A stretch of DNA of 5,458 nt, taken from assembly GCA_017615235.1 (NCBI GenBank), contig JAGAAM010000042.1, positions 1-5,458 on the forward strand, written 5' to 3'. The translations under genes and the position numbers were made by a program. The DNA comes from Clostridia bacterium. Lineage in GTDB: Bacteria; Bacillota_A; Clostridia; Oscillospirales; CAG-382. Below are positions 1 through 4,638 of the stretch, piece by piece. Under the pieces are notes generated by a model that was given only the letters and a program-made list of their open reading frames with translations, had not been told where the DNA came from and did no database searches. The first letter of the stretch is position 1. The number at the start of each line of letters is the position of its first letter.

Positions 1-20
1 CATTTTTTCGGCACCTCCAT
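1..20 (-). CDS. Start of a divergent gene leaving the left edge (product unknown)
   Basis: Only the translation start of this minus-strand gene is inside the window, so no function can be given. Two ATG codons are possible and lie in different frames. One begins at base 20 (reading M-E-V-P-K-K), 8 nt after GGAGGT at 34-29. The other begins at base 3, 8 nt after GGAGGTG at 18-12. Both have equally good ribosome sites. A complete consensus promoter and a structured leader lie upstream on the same strand, so a real gene is well supported even though its body is outside the window. Which ATG is used cannot be decided without the next bases; if codon 7 of the upstream frame were a stop, the first would be a tiny leader peptide coupled to the second. 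Confidence 0.6.
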
Positions 21-34
21 ATTTTGTTACCTCC

Positions 35-116
35 CTCTGTTTTGTGCGAAATTTGTTGTCGCTCACGGCGGAAATCGGAAACCGGGAGCACAACAAAAAA
101 GCCCTCGCACACAGAG
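35..116 (-). promoter_or_regulatory. Long stem-forming 5' leader of the divergent gene
   Basis: Four blocks of complementary sequence are nested in order. On plus-strand coordinates, CTCTGT (35-40) pairs with ACAGAG (111-116), GTGCGA (44-49) with TCGCAC (105-110), TTGTTGT (53-59) with ACAACAA (90-96), and GCTC (61-64) with GAGC (86-89). The minus-strand transcript predicted from the promoter at 125-153 would start near base 118, so the element would begin almost at the first nucleotide. It ends directly beside the ribosome site at 34-29. A run of six U (about 100-95) lies inside the 5' arm. The role is inferred: mRNA stabiliser, translation control or ligand-sensing leader. I do not recognise a known riboswitch class. 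Confidence 0.6.
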
Positions 117-124
117 GTGAAGCC

Positions 125-153
125 ATTATACACCGCAAAGCGCGTTATGTCAA
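125..153 (-). promoter_or_regulatory. Sigma-A promoter for the divergent left-edge gene
   Basis: On the minus strand TTGACA (153-148) and TATAAT (130-125) are separated by exactly 17 nt; both boxes match the consensus perfectly. Transcription should start near base 118, giving a leader of roughly 100 nt before the possible start codons. It lies back to back with the lipoprotein promoter, with about 50 bp between the two -35 boxes. Confidence 0.85.
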
Positions 154-203
154 GCGTTTTTTTCAAAAAATATCAAATCCTTTCATTCGTTTATATAAAA
201 CAC

Positions 204-232
204 TTGACTGGCGGTTTAAAAGCGTTTATAAT
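204..232 (+). promoter_or_regulatory. Sigma-A promoter for the lipoprotein gene
   Basis: TTGACT (204-209) and TATAAT (227-232) are separated by 17 nt. Transcription should start near 239, leaving a leader of about 35 nt that contains the ribosome site GAGG at 264-267. This places the true start of the gene downstream of 239 and rules out the much longer in-frame extension that begins at base 44. Confidence 0.85.
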
Positions 233-274
233 ACGTTTGAAAATATGAAAAGACTGCAAAACCGAGGTCCCGTG

Positions 275-946
275 ATGAAAAAAATACTGATTTCCGCGCT
301 TGCCGTCATACTCGTCCTTTCCTGCATGGCGCTTTCTTCCTGCAAAAAGCCGGGCGGCAATTCCGAAGCATCCTCCGTCACCGACGGATCCGTAGAAGAA
401 AAAAGCGGCGACGTTTCTGCCGACGTATCCGGAGTCGAGTCGGGCGATTTCACCGACGCTTACGCCGAACTTGTCGGAAAAGACAACGCCGACGCGAAAT
501 ATAACGTCGTCCTCGATTCAAAGGTCGAAAGCGACGGGATAGTCCTTCTTACCGTCAGCCTGAACGACATCACCGCGAACGATCTCGTCCTTTCGGAATT
601 CGAACTGCACTACGATAAATCCTTCAATCTCATATATGATCCCGAAGCCGATATCGACGACAACGGCATCTTCCTTATTGAGAATTACTCCGTGTATCCC
701 GGCGAAAAGGGCGGCTGGGAATCGATGTCGATCCTTAAAGACGGCTATATACTCGTCAAGATCATGACCGCAGGTAACGATACCGCAAAGAATAACGGCG
801 ACGTCGTCATAAGCCTCCGCTTCGCCGTTTCTTCCGGCATCGCCGCAAAGACCGTGTTCTGGGTGCCTTCTTCAAGCGTCACGGGATGCGACTTCGATTT
901 CAATGGGTTCAAAGGCAACGGCAGCTATACCGTCGTCGAGGTATAG
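275..946 (+). CDS. Secreted lipoprotein with cohesin-like beta-sandwich domain
   Basis: A 223-residue protein. It opens with a lipoprotein signal: MKK, a hydrophobic stretch, then lipobox LSSC with the lipidated cysteine at C23, so it should be anchored to the outer face of the membrane. Residues 24-76 are a Ser/Gly/acidic linker. Residues 77-223 are rich in beta strands and carry a cohesin-like signature (SEFELHYDKSF, about 107-117, followed by YDP), as in cohesin or carbohydrate-binding-related Ig-like folds. Assignment to that fold is from pattern memory and is moderate; the protein's partner is unknown. The start at 275 is chosen because GAGG sits 7 nt upstream and the signal peptide begins there; an ATG at 245 has no ribosome site. 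It has its own promoter and terminator, so it appears to be a single-gene unit. Confidence 0.8.
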   Translation: MKKILISALAVILVLSCMALSSCKKPGGNSEASSVTDGSVEEKSGDVSADVSGVESGDFTDAYAELVGKDNADAKYNVVLDSKVESDGIVLLTVSLNDITANDLVLSEFELHYDKSFNLIYDPEADIDDNGIFLIENYSVYPGEKGGWESMSILKDGYILVKIMTAGNDTAKNNGDVVISLRFAVSSGIAAKTVFWVPSSSVTGCDFDFNGFKGNGSYTVVEV

Positions 947-964
947 TTTCATACTGAAAACTTT

Positions 965-999
965 ACGGCTGTCCGGAAGGGCGGCCGTTTTATTTTTTT
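965..999 (+). terminator. Rho-independent terminator of the lipoprotein gene
   Basis: A 10-bp stem (965-974 with 979-988, including two G-U pairs) closes on a GGAA tetraloop and is followed by a T-rich run, TTTTATTTTTTT (988-999). It begins 18 nt after the lipoprotein stop codon and insulates the metal operon, whose -35 box starts 10 nt later. Confidence 0.9.
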
Positions 1000-1009
1000 G
1001 AAAAAAGTA

Positions 1010-1038
1010 TTGACAAATAAAAATGAATGCGATATCAT
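1010..1038 (+). promoter_or_regulatory. Sigma-A promoter of the metal-efflux operon
   Basis: TTGACA (1010-1015) and TATCAT (1033-1038) have a 17-nt spacer. Transcription should begin near 1045. The -10 box is embedded in the first ATGAA-type repeat of the putative operator, so a bound repressor would block RNA polymerase. ATG codons at 1027 and 1039 fall upstream of the predicted transcript and cannot be starts. Confidence 0.85.
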
Positions 1039-1076
1039 ATGAACGACAAATCATATGAAAGGACGTTCATCATGAA
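1035..1076 (+). promoter_or_regulatory. Putative ArsR/SmtB-type operator
   Basis: Three symmetric elements lie about 16 bp apart: TCATATGA at 1035-1042, TCATATGA at 1051-1058, and TTCAT-C-ATGAA at 1066-1076. The last one covers the arsR start codon. In addition TGAACG (1040-1045) faces CGTTCA (1064-1069) in inverted orientation. ArsR/SmtB operators are known to contain TGAA/TTCA half-sites over the promoter, which fits this position from the -10 box to the start codon. Exact boundaries and which pair forms the true binding site are inference. Confidence 0.6.
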
Positions 1077-1428
1077 AAAGAACTGCACTTCGGATAAACA
1101 CGACCACGATGTTTCGCTGAAAGAGGTAAAGGATCTTATGCCGCAGGATTCGCTTTTGTGCGATCTCGGCGATCTTTTCAAGCTTTTCGGCGACACCACG
1201 CGGATAAAGATACTCTTCTCGCTTTTCGAGCGCGATCTCTGTGTGCTCGAGATCACGAACCTTCTTGGAATGGAGCAGTCCGCCGTTTCGCATCAGCTGC
1301 GTATATTAAAGGACGCGAAGCTGATCGGCAGCCGCAGGGAAGGCAAGATGAACGTATATTATTTAATGGACGACCACGTCCGCTCGATAATCGGGCAGGG
1401 TTACGAACATCTTACGGAAGGTGAGTAA
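1072..1428 (+). CDS. ArsR/SmtB-family metal-responsive transcriptional repressor
   Basis: A 118-residue winged-helix repressor expected to sit on the operon promoter and dissociate on binding metal. The helix-turn-helix is clear: LFKLFGDTTRIKIL (35-48), then recognition helix SAVSHQLRILK (70-80), and wing REGKMNVYYL (89-98). Compared from memory with cyanobacterial SmtB, the C-terminal alpha5 zinc site is intact: D100, H102, H113 and E116. The helix-3 site is SmtB-like rather than CadC-like: C57 and E60 in DLCVLE, with C5, H10 and H12 in a flexible N-terminus; the second cysteine of the CadC CVC motif is absent. This suggests zinc (possibly cadmium) sensing. ATG 1072 is chosen because AAAGGA lies 8 nt upstream and earlier ATGs lie in the promoter. 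The stop is 2 nt before the ATPase gene. Confidence 0.93.
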   Translation: MKKNCTSDKHDHDVSLKEVKDLMPQDSLLCDLGDLFKLFGDTTRIKILFSLFERDLCVLEITNLLGMEQSAVSHQLRILKDAKLIGSRREGKMNVYYLMDDHVRSIIGQGYEHLTEGE

Positions 1429-1430
1429 AA

Positions 1431-3332
1431 ATGATAAGATTCTTTAAATCTCTGGAAGACGAGCACCGGAAAGGCTTGATCCGCTGCCTTATCGCGGGTA
1501 TACTGCTCGTCGCCGCGGTTATAACGCAAAAGACGGTTCCCGTTGAGGAAAGATGGATCAATATAATAATGTACGCCGTTCCCTTTGTTTTCATCGGTTA
1601 CGACGTGATATGGGAGGCGCTCAAAGGCATAATACACCTCGAACTGCTCGACGAGCATTTCCTGATGGTCATCGCCTCCGTCGGCGCGTTCTTTATCGGG
1701 GAATACCCGGAAGCCGTCGCCGTTATGCTGTTCTATCAGGTCGGCGAGCTTTTGCAGGACATCGCCGTCGACAAGAGCCGCGATTCTGTAAAATCGCTTA
1801 TGAGCATCAAACCCGACTGCGCTCACGTGCTGCGTGACGGGAACGAAGTGACCGTCGCTCCGGAGGAGGTCGCCGCAGGCGAGCTTATAATCGTACGCCC
1901 CGGCGAAAGGATCCCGCTCGACGGCGTGATAGTTTCGGGAAGCACGACCTTAAACACCTCCGCGCTGACAGGTGAATCGCTCCCCAAAGAAGTCTCGGAA
2001 AGCGAAAACGTCATAAGCGGCTGTGTGAACCTAACCGGCGTGATAACCGTAAAGGCGTCGGGCACTTACGGCGAAAGCACCGTCGCGAAGATACTTGAAA
2101 TGACCGAAAAGGCGGAACAGAACAAGGCGCGCGCCGAAGGCATCGTCCGCAAGTTCGCGAAGATATACACCCCGGCCGTTGTCGTCGCCGCGGTACTCGT
2201 CGCCGCTTTGCCGCCGCTGTTCTTCGGGCAGGTATTCGCCGAATGGCTCCGCAGGGCGTTGATGTTTTTAGTCGTTTCCTGTCCCTGCGCGCTCGTTATC
2301 TCCGTTCCGCTGTGCTTCTTCTGCGGTATCGGCGCGGCTTCGCGCAGAGGCATACTCATCAAAGGCTCCAACAGCATCGAATCGCTCGCGAAGACCGGGA
2401 CCGTCGTATTCGACAAGACCGGCACCCTCACGAAAGGCAGTTTCAGCGTGGAGGCGGTCCATACAAGCGTCGCCGATCCTTCCGAACTGCTTGATATAGC
2501 CGCCTGCGCGGAATCCTATTCCGACCACCCGATAGCCTCCTCGATAGTACGCGCGCACGGCGGTCATATCGACAAAAGCCGCATCTCCTCGATGAACGAG
2601 ATCACCGGCAAGGGAATCGAGGCGGTCATCGACGGCAAGAAGGTGCTCGCAGGAAACGCCTCGCTCGTGGGCTGCGAATCGCTTCATTGCGACGAGTGCG
2701 GCGAAAACGGGACCGTCGTCCACGTCTCGGTTGACGGGCAGTATCTCGGTCATATAGTTATAAAGGATAAGATCAAGCCGGAATCTCCGGTCGCGGTTGC
2801 CGAACTCAAAAAGCTCGGCGTTTATAAGACGGTCATGCTCACCGGCGACGTCGCCGCCTCCGCGAACGAAGTCGCGAAAGAAGTCGGGATCGACGAGATA
2901 CACGATTCGCTGCTGCCCGGCGATAAAGCCGATCGCGTCCGCGAGATGAGCGGAGGCAAGCGCAAGACGGTTTTCGTCGGCGACGGCATAAACGACGCAC
3001 CGGCGATAGTAAGCGCCGACGCGGGGTTCGCGATGGGCGTCTCCGGCAGCGACGCCGCTATAGACACCGCCGACGTCGTGATAATGGACGACAATATCCT
3101 TAAAGTCCCGGCGGCGATCAAGCTTTCAAAACGCATTATGGCGGCGGTCAGGTTCAATATCTGGTTCTCGATCGCTTTCAAACTTGCGGTCATGATAACC
3201 GGCGCGCTCGGCGTGACCGGGATGTGGCTTGCAGTGTTCGGCGACGTCGGAGTCGCAGTGATAGCCGTGATGAACGCTTTAAGACTGCTCCTTAACGGCA
3301 GAAAAACCGGGAAAGCGGAGGATAATCAATAA
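1431..3332 (+). CDS. cadA: P1B-type heavy-metal ATPase (Zn/Cd/Pb exporter, CadA/ZntA type)
   Basis: A 633-residue membrane pump that uses ATP to export soft divalent metals. All core motifs are present: actuator loop TGES (180-183), transmembrane metal site CPC (284-286), phosphorylation motif DKTGT with D328, HP dipeptide (366-367) in the nucleotide domain, and GDGINDAP (517-524). K584 in TM7 and D605 in TM8 (DVG) match the Lys/Asp pair of the Zn/Cd/Pb subgroup (ZntA K693/D714), which separates it from copper pumps. Hydrophobic segments near 15-33, 41-62, 72-106, 246-266, 273-302, 574-592 and 595-617 suit the usual eight helices. It has no N-terminal metal-binding domain; only about 15 residues precede TM1. 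Extra cysteines occur at 295 and 298 in TM6 and at 415, 420 and 423 in the nucleotide domain. It starts 2 nt after arsR and overlaps deoC by 1 nt. Confidence 0.96.
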   Translation: MIRFFKSLEDEHRKGLIRCLIAGILLVAAVITQKTVPVEERWINIIMYAVPFVFIGYDVIWEALKGIIHLELLDEHFLMVIASVGAFFIGEYPEAVAVMLFYQVGELLQDIAVDKSRDSVKSLMSIKPDCAHVLRDGNEVTVAPEEVAAGELIIVRPGERIPLDGVIVSGSTTLNTSALTGESLPKEVSESENVISGCVNLTGVITVKASGTYGESTVAKILEMTEKAEQNKARAEGIVRKFAKIYTPAVVVAAVLVAALPPLFFGQVFAEWLRRALMFLVVSCPCALVISVPLCFFCGIGAASRRGILIKGSNSIESLAKTGTVVFDKTGTLTKGSFSVEAVHTSVADPSELLDIAACAESYSDHPIASSIVRAHGGHIDKSRISSMNEITGKGIEAVIDGKKVLAGNASLVGCESLHCDECGENGTVVHVSVDGQYLGHIVIKDKIKPESPVAVAELKKLGVYKTVMLTGDVAASANEVAKEVGIDEIHDSLLPGDKADRVREMSGGKRKTVFVGDGINDAPAIVSADAGFAMGVSGSDAAIDTADVVIMDDNILKVPAAIKLSKRIMAAVRFNIWFSIAFKLAVMITGALGVTGMWLAVFGDVGVAVIAVMNALRLLLNGRKTGKAEDNQ

Positions 3333-4003
3333 TGGAGATCAAAGATATTCTTTCAAAATGCGATCACACTCTGCTCGCCGTTACCGCCGGCGAGAGGGAT
3401 ATTCTGACCGTATGCGACGACGGTCTGCGTTTCGGCGTCGCCTCGGTCTGTATCCCGCCCTGCTTCGTCAGGACCGCAAGCGAATACCTTGGCGGACGGT
3501 TGCCGGTCTGCACCGTGATCGGTTTTCCGAACGGTTATAACACTACGGCGGCAAAATGCCGCGAGACCGCGATCGCCGTCGCAGAAGGCGCTTCGGAGAT
3601 CGATACAGTGGCGAACGTCGGCATGATAAAAAGCGGGGATTACGGGAAAGCCCTTTCCGAGGTCAAGGCGATCCGCCGCGAATGCGAAGGGAAGATTTTG
3701 AAAGTCATTATCGAGACCTGTTTGCTCGAAGACGCAGAGAAGATCGAAATGTGCCGCGTCGTCGCCGAAGCCGGAGCGGATTATATAAAGACCTCCACCG
3801 GTTTTTCGAAATACGGCGCCACGGATCACGACGTCGAACTGCTTGCAAAACACGCGCCTGACGGGCTTCTTGTCAAAGCCGCGGGCGGCATTTCGTCCTT
3901 CGAGGACGCCGAAAGGTTCATAAACCTCGGCGCTTCACGCCTCGGCACCAGCAGGCTGGTCAAAATACTAAAAGAAAAGCAAGCCGTTCAAGGCTCGCTT
4001 TAA
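3332..4003 (+). CDS. deoC: Deoxyribose-phosphate aldolase
   Basis: A 223-residue cytoplasmic class I aldolase that splits 2-deoxyribose 5-phosphate into glyceraldehyde 3-phosphate and acetaldehyde, the last step of deoxynucleoside breakdown. Family marks are clear: DHTLL (11-15), EIDTVANVG (89-97) with the proton-relay Asp D91, YIKTSTGF (151-158) with Schiff-base Lys K153, and VKAAGGI (181-187) with K182. The length is normal for the short bacterial form. A small departure is GFPNG at 64-68, where many relatives have GFPLG. The start ATG overlaps the ATPase stop (TAATG), and GGAGG at 3317-3321 gives a good ribosome site, so translation is probably coupled. No nucleoside-catabolism gene (deoA, deoB, pdp, cdd) is nearby; its place behind a metal pump is unusual. 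Its last 4 bp overlap the convergent SLOG gene. Confidence 0.96.
   Translation: MEIKDILSKCDHTLLAVTAGERDILTVCDDGLRFGVASVCIPPCFVRTASEYLGGRLPVCTVIGFPNGYNTTAAKCRETAIAVAEGASEIDTVANVGMIKSGDYGKALSEVKAIRRECEGKILKVIIETCLLEDAEKIEMCRVVAEAGADYIKTSTGFSKYGATDHDVELLAKHAPDGLLVKAAGGISSFEDAERFINLGASRLGTSRLVKILKEKQAVQGSL
3970..4000 (-). terminator. Probable terminator of the SLOG gene, inside the 3' end of deoC
   Basis: Read on the minus strand, AAGCGAGCC (4000-3992) pairs with GGCTTGCTT (3985-3977) as a 9-bp stem with one G-U pair and a 6-nt loop, followed by TTTTCTTTT (3978-3970). The stem starts at the last base of the SLOG stop codon. On the plus strand the same hairpin has an A-C mismatch and no T-run after it, so it should work mainly on the minus strand. 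It lies wholly within deoC coding sequence. Confidence 0.7.
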
Positions 4004-4329
4004 ACGATATAGACCTGAGTGGGGACTCCCCGCCGTTTGGCGTAGGAGATCGTATAGCCGGTCCCGCCGGATTCGCCGTCCCAGATCGCGATAACAAGGT
4101 CGGCGCGGTCGACGATAAGCTTGTCGCGGATAAGCGGCGCGCTCTTGCCGTAAAGCTCGTAATCGGGATAAATGACAAGCTTTTTTATGCCCTTCCTGTC
4201 GGCGAATTTTTCCGCTATGGCGTCGATGCCCTCAGCGCCGCCGGTAATGATAAGCTCGGTATCGGGCGGTATGAATTTGTCTATTTCAAAGCTTTTGATC
4301 GACCTGGAGCCGGTCACGGCGACTATCAT
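4000..4329 (-). CDS. Small SLOG-superfamily (DUF2493/YspA-like) nucleotide-binding protein
   Basis: A 109-residue single-domain Rossmann-like protein. Visible motifs are VTGSRS (5-10) after the first strand, ITGGAEGID (28-36), YPDYELYGKSAPLIRD (54-69), and a C-terminal glycine loop DGESGGT (84-90), the counterpart of the PGGxGT loop in LOG and DprA-type proteins. The SLOG superfamily binds or processes nucleotides and nucleotide-derived ligands; the ligand here is unknown. The start is ATG 4329, because GGAG (4342-4339) lies 9 nt upstream. A TTG at 4338 would add three residues but touches the GGAG directly, leaving no spacing. Length fits the compact stand-alone members. It has its own promoter and is convergent with deoC, overlapping it by 4 bp. 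Confidence 0.85.
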   Translation of the reverse strand: MIVAVTGSRSIKSFEIDKFIPPDTELIITGGAEGIDAIAEKFADRKGIKKLVIYPDYELYGKSAPLIRDKLIVDRADLVIAIWDGESGGTGYTISYAKRRGVPTQVYIV

Positions 4330-4338
4330 TTCTTTCAA

Positions 4339-4342
4339 CTCC
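4339..4342 (-). promoter_or_regulatory. Ribosome site fixing the SLOG gene start
   Basis: GGAG on the minus strand is followed by 9 nt and then ATG at 4329. The alternative TTG at 4338 follows GGAG with zero spacing and cannot use it, so the ATG start is preferred. Confidence 0.7.
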
Positions 4343-4355
4343 GTTTCTTGATGAA

Positions 4356-4384
4356 ATTATATTTGAAAAACAACGTTTTGTCAA
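4356..4384 (-). promoter_or_regulatory. Sigma-A promoter of the SLOG gene
   Basis: On the minus strand TTGACA (4384-4379) and TATAAT (4361-4356) are both perfect consensus boxes with a 17-nt spacer. Transcription should begin near 4349, giving a short leader of about 20 nt before ATG 4329. Confidence 0.9.
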
Positions 4385-4537
4385 TATAAAACTCGTTTGC
4401 GCGATTTTCTGTCTTATATTGTTTGCGCCGCGGCTTTCGTTTTTTCATTACATTGATTTCAACGCAGGCAAAACGGGCAAAGGGGTGTAACGCCTTCAAT
4501 CATAAGCAAAGATGTTTAATTTCACAAATTTTACCTG
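4385..4537. other. Gene-free stretch with no clear function
   Basis: This is the main part of the 309-bp gap between the SLOG start and the right-edge gene. I see no open reading frame with a ribosome site and no tRNA-like fold. GTTTGCGC occurs twice, at 4395-4402 and 4421-4428, as a direct repeat 26 bp apart. A short GCCGCGGC palindrome near 4427-4434 is followed by T-rich sequence, but its possible loop is too small for a terminator. Confidence 0.5.
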
Positions 4538-4571
4538 ACAAATTTGTAAATTTACATAAATGACTTTTATG
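4538..4571. repeat. Stacked palindromes upstream of the right-edge gene
   Basis: Two perfect 10-bp palindromes, ACAAATTTGT (4538-4547) and GTAAATTTAC (4546-4555), share two bases. They are followed at once by CATAAA-N5-TTTATG (4555-4571), which straddles the -35 region of the downstream promoter. An additional ACAAATTT lies at 4524-4531. The symmetry and position suggest operator sites, although AT-rich sequence just upstream of -35 can also act as an UP element. No regulator is identified. Confidence 0.5.
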
Positions 4572-4588
4572 TGATTTGATGTTATACT
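4560..4588 (+). promoter_or_regulatory. Probable extended -10 promoter of the right-edge gene
   Basis: TATACT (4583-4588) is preceded by TGT (4580-4582), giving an extended -10 TGN motif. A weak -35, ATGACT (4560-4565), lies at 17-nt spacing. Transcription should begin near 4595, with a leader of about 45 nt. The weak -35 inside a palindrome suggests a regulated promoter. Confidence 0.65.
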
Positions 4589-4638
4589 TTATACGTGTAA
4601 TTATAAAAACCCGAAATATTTTAATACGGAGGTCTCAA

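Noticed and set aside
44..274. In-frame upstream extension of the lipoprotein gene, giving 300 residues
   Set aside because: It would run through the consensus promoter at 204-232 and the divergent leader, and would bury the signal peptide. The ribosome site at 264-267 and the lipobox support the start at 275.
1027..1071. Longer arsR start giving a 133-residue protein
   Set aside because: The ATGs at 1027 and 1039 lie before the predicted transcription start and overlap the -10 region. ATG 1072 has AAAGGA at proper spacing.
2268..2903. 211-residue minus-strand open frame within the ATPase gene
   Set aside because: No recognisable domain, no ribosome site noted, and it lies fully opposite a gene with every P-type ATPase motif; it is a by-product of GC-rich codon use.
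3353..3853. 166-residue minus-strand open frame within deoC
   Set aside because: It mirrors the well-conserved aldolase reading frame and shows no domain of its own.
4016..4040. GGGG-ACT-CCCC hairpin after deoC as a plus-strand terminator
   Set aside because: The stem is only 4 bp with a 3-nt loop and there is no T-run after it; it lies within SLOG coding sequence.
4330..4338. TTG start for the SLOG protein adding three residues
   Set aside because: GGAG directly touches the TTG with no spacing, while ATG 4329 has a 9-nt spacer.
4427..4446. Possible terminator: GCCGCGGC followed by T-rich sequence
   Set aside because: The palindrome would leave almost no loop and the stem is short; no gene ends nearby on the plus strand.
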